A stretch of DNA of 64,000 nucleotides from Juglans regia. Its lineage: Eukaryota > Streptophyta > Magnoliopsida > Fagales > Juglandaceae. This document shows positions 12,605-22,632 of this stretch, piece by piece. Numbering within the stretch: position 1 is the first letter of the stretch; each line of letters starts with the position of its first letter. Position numbers and translations under genes: made by a program. Below the pieces are notes generated by a model that saw nothing but the letters and a program-made list of their open reading frames with translations, had not been told where the DNA came from and made no database searches. Location of the stretch: NCBI RefSeq assembly GCF_001411555.2, contig NC_049904.1, forward strand, positions 30,331,370-30,395,369, given 5' to 3'.

Positions 12605-13060
12605 AATAGTCGCTCTCCTCGTTTATTTGGATGAGACTCACAAGCGCAGCCCACTCGCAGAACCTACAACGTTCCAAGAGCAACAAAAACAGGAAGCCAC
12701 ACCTATCCCAGGAAGCCACACCAATCCTCAGAAACAGAGACACAGTGCTAGCTCTAATGGTTTGGAGGCTCGGTTATGGTGAGAAGGGCGGGCTTCAGAG
12801 AGGAACTCCGCCTCTCTGAGTTCCCAGCTTTTCCCTTCTTTGACCAACAGTAAATTCTTCTGTTGGCTGAGAAAAGAGGTAGCGAGAAAGTACAAGAAAA
12901 CTTTCAAGTAAAGAAAACCATAGGAGCGGCTTCGTTTTCGGTCAGTAATGTTCTGGGTGTTATTCCTTTGATCAGCTTTTTGAAGACTTTGTGCTGTTTT
13001 CTGGGTGCTGATAATAAAATTGAGCGGTCAAATGAATAGCAGAGGTGGCCAATGGTACAG
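12605..13060 (+). other. Probable first 5' UTR exon region of PHO2
   Basis: This block is clearly less AT-rich than its flanks, has no long conserved reading frame, and precedes the miR399 leader on the same strand. Candidate donors are TCAA|GTAAAG at 12909 and AATG|GTACAG at 13054. PHO2 genes have long, intron-containing leaders, so a transcription start here is plausible, but neither start nor donor can be fixed without transcripts. Confidence 0.35.
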
Positions 13061-13430
13061 TACTTTGTTCTTCTATTTTTGTCATTCAATCTCCATCTTT
13101 TCTAAACATCTTCTTTCTTTTTTGTTGTTTATGGATTAATGAATTAACTTTTATCTTGAATTTTCCCACAATCAAGCAACAAGCTTTCGGTTAATATGGG
13201 GTGTTTAAATTTGTAGAAATTATTGGAAATGCTTTTAACTTTTTATATATTTTGGATCTTCGTGGGACTTGAATTTCTTGGGGGCATAAGCTTGGAATAG
13301 TGATATTTATGGAAGTCTGGTGTGAGAATATGCAAGTTCTCTGTTTTTAGACTTTGGAAAAGTTCTCTTTGATGGCGATTGAGTTTCTTGAGGGGCACGG
13401 TTGTTCGTATAGATTGAGTAGATTAATGGT

Positions 13431-13843
13431 AGATATGCTACCGACTTCACTACAATACCTTAACTAACATGCTAGTCGCATGTGTCACTGCCACACGCTG
13501 ACGTGGACAATCCACTTGTCATCGAAGCTACAATAGTAAATAATTATAAAATTAAAAATAATTTAGAACAAAATAGCCGAAAGTTACTTTTAAATAGGGA
13601 CCTTGGGGTGGCTGACTACTCCCTTGAGGCAGTGGCCGGCCCTCACCTCAAAGGGGTTGGGGTGGTTTGGCCATCCCTACATTTTTTGTTTTTCATTAAA
13701 AAATGGTTACTTTGTTTATAAGACTAATGTGGCACCTGACACAAGTGGACTCTTCACATGAGTTTAATAACTAATGTGGCGGTACCGAATGGGACTGTCA
13801 CGACAGTTTGTAAGGGTGTTGCAGTGAAGCTGGTGGTATATCT
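13431..13843. mobile_element. Long-TIR transposable element in the PHO2 leader intron
   Basis: The left end GATATGCTACCGACTTCACT and the right end (reverse complement GATATACCACCAGCTTCACT) begin imperfect inverted repeats that continue inward for about 40 bp or more. The interior contains GGGTGGCTGACTACTCCC- and GGGGTGGTTTGGCCATCCC-type words but no conserved coding frame. No clear target duplication was found, so the superfamily (Mutator-like?) is unassigned. It lies between the presumed first leader exon and the miR399 exon. Confidence 0.55.
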
Positions 13844-15197
13844 TTCGTTACTATAGTTTGTCAAGATTACTTTCACTAGGCCATTGTAGGACGTTCTTCG
13901 AAATGGAGTGAAGATTTGTTTGTAAATGAAATTGATGGCTAATGGGATTTGTATATAATTTTTGTTTTCATTTGCATTTGAAAACTTTGGAGCTAGGAAC
14001 TTGAATTTTTAGCTCATGTTTTCAATTGCTTGAATGATATATGACAACTGAGAGTTACTCTCTCGTGTAATTTTTTTTTTTTTTTTAACTAATCTTGGTG
14101 AAATCGGTCCCTTGTTGATAGATAAAAGCAATGATTATTAGGTTAAAGGTGTTGTCACAAATAGACTTGGATGAACTATGGTATCTGTTCAATAGTTGCT
14201 CTACTTTCCCTTGACCTTCACGTGTTGTTAAAACTACATTTTCCAGCAATCCATCCTGGAGTCTGAAATTAAACCCCTCTAGAAAAATCCGTAATTCAAA
14301 TGCAATATAAATGGTGGAGCACCAACTTTGATTTTGTTATACCATATGACTGCTTTCTCTCTGTCACTCTCTCTGGTACCCTGAGTTGATGGTTACATTA
14401 TGAAGCTCATGCATTGAAAGAATTTTAACATATTATCATATCCATTGTTCTTAAAGGTGAACCTTTAATTCGATTAATTAATATTTAAAAAAAACACACA
14501 TCTTAGAGCTGTATGTATCTAAAAAGATCCTGGTTTTAATTCTGTTATGTATATAATTGTAGTATTCTGGTAATGGTTAGCTAATTATCGTTTACACACA
14601 AACAACACTAGTTTTTCGCTTATGAGTGTCTAAAGTCAAATCAAATGTTAACAATACTCAACCTCTCTATTTTTTCTTCTTCGTCTACTTGTATGGCCAT
14701 TTTTGGTCTCTTTATTATAGTTTATAAGAGTTTACTTTTTGAAAGAATGGTAGAAGCAATCAGATTAACTGATTCTGGATTCTCAGATTTTGCTGCTTCT
14801 ATTTTCTGTCAATATTTAAAAGTTTTTAAGGACTTATTATTATCAGCTTTTGTGTTTTCAGGTTCTGTGGAAATGTAAAACTGCTTAGAGAAGCTCTTCT
14901 GCATTTTAGCTCTGAAACTTGGTTACACTGCTAGTTCTGTCAGAGACAGCATCCTGTTTGTTTCAAAGTCGCTATAGATATGGTGTTGCTTCAGGTTCAA
15001 TTGTGATGTTCAGCTGTTTAGAGAAACTTTCTTCAGTTTAAAGTGCTTATTCAGATAGCTCTCAGAGACAAACAATATGCAACTGAGTTTCTGTCAGTCA
15101 AGCTGCTAGATATATCTACAATTGGTATCCTGTTATGTGAAATGACTCACCTTATCTGGACCTTGGATTTCAGTTGGTCAATCAAACTCTTTACATG

Positions 15198-15216
15198 AAG
15201 CAAATCTCTTTCGGCA
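15198..15216 (+). promoter_or_regulatory. Degenerate miR399 target site (site 0)
   Basis: AAGCAAATCTCTTTCGGCA aligns with the consensus at 15 of 19 positions. One difference is a tolerated G:U pair (miRNA position 8), one is a seed mismatch (position 5), and two fall at the far end. It sits in register just upstream of site 1 and looks like a decayed copy, probably weak or inactive. Confidence 0.45.
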
Positions 15217-15251
15217 GAAGATAACGTGACAGAAACTATAGTTATTTTTTG

Positions 15252-15270
15252 GGGCAAATCTCCTTTGGCA
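15252..15270 (+). promoter_or_regulatory. miR399 target site 1 in PHO2 leader
   Basis: GGGCAAATCTCCTTTGGCA is complementary to nucleotides 1-19 of miR399 without mismatch. The next two upstream bases (TG) can pair as G:U wobbles. Pairing across positions 10-11 should allow AGO1 cleavage in mid-site, lowering PHO2 when phosphate is scarce. Confidence 0.93.
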
Positions 15271-15329
15271 ATATAAGTTTCAAGATTAACAAACTGCTTA
15301 GCATAATTTTGTGAAGATTCAGTTCTTTT

Positions 15330-15348
15330 GGGCAAATCTCCTTTGGCA
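15330..15348 (+). promoter_or_regulatory. miR399 target site 2 in PHO2 leader
   Basis: The same 19-nt word as site 1, 78 bp downstream, complementary to miR399 nt 1-19. The base opposite miR399 position 20 is T, a mismatch. Confidence 0.93.
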
Positions 15349-15601
15349 AAAGTTACTAAAGATTCCTTCAGTTGGGTGACTTCAGAGTTGTTTGGTTGGA
15401 CATTCATCATTTTCATCCGTCTTAACTGGAACTCCACCCTTGCTATTGGAATATCTCCTGCAATTACTTTTTGTTCCTTCTGAAGATCTTCTATCTCATC
15501 TGTGGGGTAGATCTATCTGACAGTGGTAGCTTTTGTACTCCTCTGCAGTGGGAAAGTCTCTTTCAGAAGTTTCTTCTAGTGGGAACTTCTGTCCATTCAT
15601 T

Positions 15602-15620
15602 GGGCAAATCTCCTTTGGCA
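15602..15620 (+). promoter_or_regulatory. miR399 target site 3 in PHO2 leader
   Basis: The same 19-nt word, opening the first unit of a 54-bp tandem repeat. The base opposite miRNA position 20 is T, a mismatch. Confidence 0.93.
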
Positions 15621-15655
15621 TTTCGGGTTGTAACTCGACTCCTGTTATCACTATA

Positions 15656-15674
15656 GGGCAAATCTCCTTTGGCA
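15656..15674 (+). promoter_or_regulatory. miR399 target site 4 in PHO2 leader
   Basis: The same 19-nt word, preceded by TA. Pairing therefore extends through miRNA position 20, with a G:U wobble at 21. It is exactly 54 bp after site 3. Confidence 0.93.
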
Positions 15675-15709
15675 TTTGGGGTTGTAACTCGACTCCTGTT
15701 ATCTCTATA

Positions 15710-15728
15710 GGGCAAATCTCCTTTGGCA
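15710..15728 (+). promoter_or_regulatory. miR399 target site 5 in PHO2 leader
   Basis: The same 19-nt word preceded by TA, exactly 54 bp after site 4. It is the last site, about 650 bp upstream of the PHO2 start codon in genomic distance. Confidence 0.93.
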
Positions 15729-16380
15729 GCAGATCTCCAGTGTTAGCAATTTACATATCCGGTTGGAGATATAGACAAACTATCAGATATCATCGTCAAT
15801 TAGTGTGTGTGTGTGTGTATTAATCTGTAATTGGTATCTTCCTTTGGAACAACTACAAACTACTCATCCTCAAGGCAATAAATATTAACAAAGCGAGCTC
15901 AAATTAGGAGCGAGACTGTCAACTTCTCCAGTTTCTTTACAAGGGGAAAAATATTACGGTACCTATCTCTATCCCTACTTTAATTTTCTTCTTGGTAACT
16001 ATTGTTATAGTATTACAATCTAAAAGTACATCCTAAGTAGTTCAAAGTCATGTCAATTAAGAGAAATGTGGTTAAGTCTTGATTTTAATCCAGTATTTCT
16101 TTATAAATGTTAAGGAGTATGTGCTTTCTTTGAAGATATTTGACTTCCTAAAAGAATCTTGTTCTTGTGATATTCAGTGAAGATCAACTGAGGAATTTGA
16201 GCAGGCTTACCGGAAAACATAATTGTGAGTCCGTATCTTTTTCAGCTGAGGTGAGAGATCCTGCCTATTAGACTACAGGCTCTAATTCTTCTCTGTTGAT
16301 GCCTTTCCTTTTTATTCTTGTAATTATGCAATTGTTATTAGACTGAGTTGTAATCGTATCTTCTAATAGGCATCTGAATC

Positions 16381-19300
16381 ATGGATGTGTTCCTAAATGA
16401 CTCTGATTGGGAGAGTTACAGTGAAAGTGGCAGCAGTGAGGGTCAGGAGGAAACTGAATACTTATATGGTGGGCAGGCTAGCAGCATCTTGTCAAGCCTC
16501 GAGGAGAGCATTGGGAAAATTGATGAGTTTCTCTCATTTGAGAGGGGATTTATACATGGGGATTTGGTGGGCTCCGTAACAGATCCATCTGGACAGATGG
16601 GCAGAGTGGTTGGCATTGATATGTTGGTAGATTTGGAGACCGTTTGGGGAAAAACAGTAAAAAATGTAAATTCCAAGAAACTTCTAAAGATCCGCTCCAT
16701 TTCAGTTGGGGATTATGTGGTTGGTGGGCCTTGGCTTGGAAGGGTTGACAAAGTAGTTGACAAAGTCACTGTTAACTTTGATGATGGGGCAAACTGTGTA
16801 GTCACTGTCATAGACCAAGAGAAAGTCTTGCCAATTTCTCATGATGTACTGGAAGACTCACAGTATCCATATTATCCAGGGCAGAGAGTGCGAATTAGGC
16901 CATCAAATGTTTCTACACCAACTAGTTGGTTACGTGGTACTTGGAGGCAAAATCAAGATGAAGGAACTGTTTGTGCTGTGGAAGCAGGTTTGGTGTATGT
17001 GGATTGGCTTGCATCTGCTCCCTTGGGTAGTGATTTGAGCTTGCCTACTCCACCATGTTTGCAGGATCCGAAAAACTTGACTTTGTTGTCTTGTTTTTCA
17101 TATGCAAATTGGCAGCTTGGTGACTGGTGCCTACTTCCAAGAGCTGACAGTGAGGGTGAAAAGGAGCACTCTACTGGTCAGCTGATTAAAGATCATAAGA
17201 ACTTAGCAAGTGTATTTAAGGCTAGGAACTCAAATTTAGATGAGGTCTTTGTGATTGTGAAGACAAAGATTAAAGTCGATGTTGTGTGGCAGGATGGCAG
17301 CTACTCTTTTGGACTTGATTCGCAAAATTTACTCCTTATGACTGTTGTAAACGATTGTGAATTCTTGCCTGAACAATTTGTGTTGGAAAATGGAACTTGT
17401 GAGGATCCACACATGTCTAGCAGCCACAGATGGGGTGTTGTGCAGTCTGTGGATGCAAAGGAACGAACTGTAAGGGTGCAGTGGAAAAATTTTGCTGTGA
17501 GTGAAGCAAGTAATTTGGATGGATGCATGATGGAGGAAACTTTGAGTGCTTATGAATTGGTTGAGCACCCTGAGTTTTCGTATTGTTTTGGTGATGTTGT
17601 GTTTAGGTTAGTCAAGAACCAGTTTGGGGATTCAGAGGATAAAGATCATGTAACCTCAGAAACTTGCATGGGTGAGGAGGCCGCTTTGAAATGCAACAAG
17701 GATCAGAACCAATACCTTGATAAGTCTTACCTATCGTGTATTGGCAATGTCACAGGCTTCAAAGGTGGTTCTGTTGAGGTGAGATGGGCTACTGGTTTGC
17801 AAACCAAGGTATGATATAGTCATCTAAATATTTATTTGTGCATGCATGTACTCAATCACTTGTAGTTGAGATTTTGTTGATTGTATAAGATACTGTTGTG
17901 ACTAGGACTAAGGGCAGGTTTGGGACCAAAACTAAAACATAAAATTCTCATCTCATCTCATCTCATCATTACACATTTTTCAAATCTCCATACAAAATAT
18001 AATAAACAATTCAACTTTTTCAAATCCCAATACACATTTTTCAAATCTCAAAACAATAATAATACCAAAACTTAATATTTTAAATTTCAAAACAAAACAC
18101 AAAATTCTCATCTCACCCCCAAACCTACCCTAAGTCTTCACAATTACTTTCGGAATTTTTTATATTTGAAGGGGAAAAGTTCAGATGATTATGTTAGGCA
18201 AATGGGATATGTTCAAACTAAGATTGCACACTGTCATGCAATTAATTAGTATACGACCACTGAAAAATCATTACGAAAGAGACACATGAGAGAGCTGAAA
18301 ATGTGAGGCCTATTGTCGTTTGAATCACTCAGCTAGTATTGGAATTCAGCAAGTTTTGCATTATATTGGGAGATTGTTTAATCAAGTCTAACAATGTTTC
18401 TTCACAAGAACAGATCATTGAGTCACTCTTTGAGAGTATTTATGTAAACTTAAAAAATAATACTGTCTATTAAATGGGATTTATGGTGGGGTCAACAAGA
18501 ATTTTTTTAATTGAAGTCAGGTTTGGCTTGTCGTTACAGGGAATCTTTCACCAGATTGGTGTTTTCTTCTGTATATCATTGATAAATTAGTCATTGCGTG
18601 CATATATAATTATCTGGCTTAAGAAAACTAACTGGGTAGCACTATTTCCATATTTGGTGGTGTGGAAGAAACAAAAACGGCATGAAGATATCGTTTCCCA
18701 AAATTTTGTGCTTAGATGGTAATTTCCATCATTCATTCCCCTATTTTTGGACAGGCTATGTACTTGGTGTGTGCTTAAAAATGTAGTTTTCATAGGGCTG
18801 AAAATTTTCTCCACCCTACAGATGGTTGATTTGTGACCATTGTTAATCCAATTTGAGTTTGGTTTAGGGTTGATCCGTTCCCCTCTTGTAGCACATGCCT
18901 CAAAACTGTCATGTTTGCACATTGATAAACACTTTCAGTAACTTTGGTGGTAATTGGCATTGAGCTGGCACTGAACTCAAAAAAAAATGCCATTGCCTGA
19001 TGCATCTTCTGCCTTCCTGTGAAATATGGATGACCTGTTGATTTTTTAATGAATTATTGGAGGCTTTTGCTTATTATATATTCTTGACATTTTTAACTTG
19101 ACAATGTGGTATTGTCATACAATATTTCTCCAAATTTAAAATTTTGTATGAATTATCCAGGGGGAAAGGAAAGCGTTCATTAATGTAGGATAGGATTCGA
19201 CTTTTAGTGAAACAACATTATCCTGTAGTAGAGGTAATAGTTGCAAACAACCAACTAGGTGACCTTGTAACATTTTAAGACCAAATTTTGCCACTTGTGA

Positions 19301-22045
19301 TAATTATTTGGGAGATGCATGTCTATTCTTGATTCTTGGGGCAGCGATACAATAGATTTTGATCATCATTCCAGCTTTCATTAAAATGCAGTGATTAGGT
19401 ATAGATGTGGTAATGCAAACACCCATACTAAGCGAGTGTTATGATATCCAGCCAACTTCAGCAACTTATGAAACCCATTTTGTGAATTACTATATTATTG
19501 TTCAATGCATGAATTAGAGATTGCAACTTCTTCAAATTATTTTTTGGCCATCGTTACAGGTTACACCTGATGAGATATTTCGGGTGGATAAATATGAAGG
19601 TCCAACTGCAATTCCTGTGCTCTATGAAGAAAATGTTGAGGAATCGAATCAAGAGATGATTGAACATGACAAAGAGTCTTATAACCATACAGGAAAGGTA
19701 AAGCCATCCTTTCTCTCTCTCCCTCTCTCTTTGACGCACTTGTCAAATAGCGTACAAACAGATTTGGAGTAGTGATTTCAATGCCCTGGATTAATTGGTG
19801 ACTACAGTATTTAAAAAATGATAAATTGATTGGTTATGTAGAGCAAAGTGGGAGAATTGGTGGCACCTTAAAATTAAGAACTCTAGACTAACTTGAGACT
19901 GAGTGCATCTTAAGATATGAGCAACATTTTGTCTTAAAATTTGTCTTTCTGCAGTCGAAAATAGTAAGTGAGGGGATTTTTAATATTTCCAATATGATTC
20001 TGGAAGTTGTTAAAGAAACTGTGTTATCACAACTGTCTCCGTGTGATCTGAATAGCACTTTTTACACTCAGGATTTATTTGATTCTGATGGTGCTGGTGA
20101 AAATTGCAAAAAGCATTCATGGGAGTTTGGTTTCTTTTTCCTTCCTCATGCTGCCATTCAATTTTTCGTTAGCATTGCAACAAACCTGTTTGGATCTGTT
20201 GGCTCAACTTCAATTTCATGCCCAGTTGTATCCGGCTTGATTTCTGAAGATGGAAATGAATCTAGGATTTTCCACGAGAACGAAGTGATGGATAGTTGTG
20301 AGCTGTTGCAGACATTTAGAAAGAAAAGTTTAGATCATGAAGTTAAAGAAACTCAAGGTGATGAAGCCATTCCATTTTCAACAGCCAATGAGAACTCTGA
20401 GCAGTTTAGGTGGTTTGATATGGTTGGTGATTGCTCAGACCATCACTTTCTTGGTGCGGATAAAGGGTTGGCATTGTCTCAGGCAAGAAACGTGGCTTAC
20501 CCTCCTAAATGTAGAAGATAATATGTTCAAACAATCAGAATGATCATTCTTTTTCCCTTTCAATTCCCTTATAGGTAAAAAGAGTTTGGTTAAAGAAGGT
20601 TCAGCAAGAATGGAGCATTCTAGAGAAAGATCTTCCTGGTTAGCACTTTTGTCTTTTCCCATTCTTTTATTTTCTTTTTTTCTGGAAATTGGATGGGGTT
20701 TCTGCAAATTTTGCAAACCATGTTTGTTGTGCTATTACTTAGAAACCTTTGGTGACTTCACAGAAACAATCTATGTCCGTGTCTTTGATGAAAGGATGGA
20801 TCTACTGCGAGCAGCCATTGTTGGCGCACCTGGAACTCCATATCATGATGGACTTTTCTTCTTTGACATTTTCCTTCCCCTAGATTATCCTTACCAACCA
20901 CCTGTAAGTTTTCTCATAGTTTTAATGTGCTTACTTACTAATAACTTTGTGCTCTGTATAATACTTAAATAGTGCTCAACTAAATGAAAGAGGGTGGGTG
21001 TCCAAGTTCACAGTCCATGCATGAATCTGTTGTGTATATACATGCATGTAATCACTCATAAAAGAGACTGGTATTTTATATCCAAAAAGAATCTTATGTT
21101 GTTATTGTGACATGAAATCTCATGCAGGTGGTGCATTACAATTCCGGTGGTCTCCGTGTAAACCCTAACTTGTATGAATCTGGAAAGGTTTGTCTTAGTC
21201 TTCTCAATACATGGACTGGTACAGGCTCTGAAGTATGGAATCCAGGAAGCTCAACCATTCTTCAGGTTCTTCTCTCGCTCCAGGCCCTCGTGCTTAATGA
21301 TAAGCCTTATTTCAATGAAGCGGGGTATGAAAAGCAGATTGGAAGAGTTGAGGGAGAGAAAAACTCAGTAAGCTACAATGAAAATGCATTCCTTGTCACG
21401 TGCAAGTCCATGCTATATCTACTACGAAATCCCCCCAAGGTACAACCATTAGTTCTCGAAGCTCAACTCAGTCTATCGTTGTGGTGGTTTGAGTCTCGCA
21501 TGATTTTCAATCATTTATTGTTTGCAATGACTTCAATTGCATAAGTTCCATTGTCTACAATGAATCTACTTGGAGGATTCATATGGGAGAGATATCCATG
21601 AAAAGGATGCCTCCATTAAATTATTCTTTCAAAGCTTACATGATACCCCAAAGATTGAATGTCACAAAAAAGTTAGATTGACAACTTACATGACCAAACC
21701 CTATTTCAAAAGAGAATGATTGTATTTAATTAGAACCTTTGAGTTTGTCTTCCGCGTAGTTAAACATCACTTTACAAGGTTCAACTTTTGCTGGTGCAGC
21801 ACTTCGAGGCACTAGTGGAGGAACACTTCAGGCGATGTTCTCAGTCTATTATAAGTGCTTGTAAGGCATATATGGAAGGAGCTCCGGTGGGTTATGCTAT
21901 AGAATGGGGAAAGACTGAGGGTGAAAATTTAAAGGGAAGTTCTACCGGGTTCAAAATCATGCTTGCTAAGCTCTTGCCAAAGCTTGTGAAGGCATTTTCT
22001 GACAAGGGTATAGATTGCAACCAGTTCATTAAGCCCGAAAAATGA
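16381..22045 (+). CDS. PHO2: PHO2 / UBC24, large E2 ubiquitin-conjugating enzyme of phosphate homeostasis
   Basis: Ubiquitin-conjugating enzyme of the UBE2O-like plant UBC23/24 class. In Arabidopsis it acts at ER/Golgi membranes to send PHO1 and PHT1 transporters for degradation and is itself repressed by miR399. Exons 16381-17808, 19560-19697, 19955-20482, 20575-20638, 20764-20903, 21128-21439 and 21800-22045 keep frame and give 951 residues (Arabidopsis 907). The N-terminal half opens with an acidic Ser/Glu stretch, then IGKIDEFLSFERGF and beta-rich SH3/KOW-like repeats with typical RVDK, YYPGQRV and GTVCAVEAGLVYVDW phrases. The UBC fold covers about residues 700-870: WLKKVQQEW helix, GAPGTPYHDGLFFFDI, and NPNLYESGKVCLSLLNTW with catalytic Cys788. 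A helical tail follows (KAYMEGAPVG, STGFKIMLAKL). The start ATG has A at -3 and G at +4. Intron 3 is GC-AG. The gene appears intact. The paralogue UBC23 is less likely because of the miR399 array and the close PHO2-like N terminus. Confidence 0.95.
17912..18130 (+). mobile_element. Tourist-like MITE, 219 bp, in PHO2 coding intron 1
   Basis: Terminal inverted repeats GGGCAGGTTTGGG and CCCAAACCTACCC are flanked by TAA on both sides (17909-17911 and 18131-18133), the 3-bp target duplication of PIF/Harbinger-derived Tourist MITEs. The interior holds CTCATCTCATCTCATC words shared with the other copies. It lies within the intron 17809-19559. Confidence 0.8.
20483..20574 (+). other. GC-AG intron in PHO2 (92 bp)
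   Basis: Exon 3 must end at CAG (20480-20482) to join LALSQ to VKRVWLKKVQQEW, the boundary expected in PHO2. The donor there is CAG|GCAAGA, a GC donor with otherwise strong consensus, and the acceptor is CCCTTATAG. Reading through the intron instead ends at a stop (20519-20521). Confidence 0.8.
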
Positions 22046-22249
22046 ATTCTCTCTAAAATCCAGGTACTGCTGAATTACAATACAAAGACTTCTATCTTGT
22101 TTCTATATCTGTATAATACCAAAGACATGCTTGGCCAAAGATTGGCCATGCTTAGCATATGTTGCTATTGTGTGAGTTGTGAAAATATGTATTGCTAAGG
22201 CTGTGGTGTATCTCTTAATAATTATGGCTCTCAGACTTTCAAAATATGA

Positions 22250-22255
22250 AATAAA
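22250..22255 (+). terminator. Candidate PHO2 poly(A) signal AATAAA
   Basis: AATAAA lies 205 bp after the stop, with T-rich and TGTGT-type sequence around it. The placement is plausible but not proved. Confidence 0.4.
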
Positions 22256-22482
22256 AGCCATGTTTGGATTGGTGTGTATGATTATTATGACTTTCCATGA
22301 TCTGTAACTCTTGATAAGGTTATTATAAGACTGCAAATTAAGCAAATAGGTGGTGATCCTTTATCCAATCTGGAGCCCAATGCTGGTCCCTCATGTTCAA
22401 TCTGGATTCCGGAGCTTCACATCTTCTTATCATGAAGCTAACATCCATGACATCAACCCTAACCCAACCCGAGTCGTGCTAC

Positions 22483-22632
22483 ACAGAAATCTCACACTCC
22501 TGTACACCACTTAAAAATATGTGATTTTACTCTTTTACCATATTCCATATTTCATACTTAAAATCATGAAATATGATAGTAAAACAGTAAAATCACATAT
22601 TTAAGTGGTGTGCAGGAGTGTGGGGCTTCTGT
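22483..22632. mobile_element. 150-bp fold-back MITE just 3' of PHO2
   Basis: Two arms of about 65-70 bp are near-perfect inverted repeats: ACAGAA outermost, then shared CACACTCCTG, ACACCACTTAAA and ATATGTGATTTTACT. The arms leave a short loop near 22555-22565. The flanks read CTAC and CTAG. A transcript would form one long hairpin. Confidence 0.75.

Larger units (their letters stand above)
15602..15728 (+). repeat. 54-bp tandem repeat that multiplies miR399 sites
   Basis: Units 15602-15655 and 15656-15709 are nearly identical, differing at only a few bases (for example TTTCGGG against TTTGGGG, and ATCACTATA against ATCTCTATA). A partial third unit (15710-15728) retains the miR399 word. Each unit is a target site plus a 35-bp spacer containing GTTGTAACTCGACTCCTGTT. 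Confidence 0.9.
14862..15957 (+). other. PHO2 5' UTR exon carrying the miR399 array
   Basis: A good acceptor (TTTTGTGTTTTCAG) ends at 14861. The following about 1.1 kb contains all the miR399 sites and no conserved reading frame. Possible donors are ACG|GTACCT near 15959 and ATT|GTGAGT near 16225. A further acceptor TTCTAATAG at 16361-16369 lies 11 bp before the start codon and probably opens the first coding exon. Exact exon limits are unresolved. Confidence 0.5.

Noticed and set aside
15147..15437. Minus-strand 96-codon frame with repeated AKGDLP phrases
   Set aside because: The repeated phrase is the antisense reading of the miR399 sites. The frame exists only because the 19-nt word is open on that strand.
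15533..15823. Plus-strand 96-codon frame with repeated IGQISFG...GCNSTPVI units
   Set aside because: It is a translation of the 54-bp leader repeat, which is conserved for miRNA pairing. The 54-bp period is a multiple of three, which keeps the frame open by accident. At most it is an upstream ORF.
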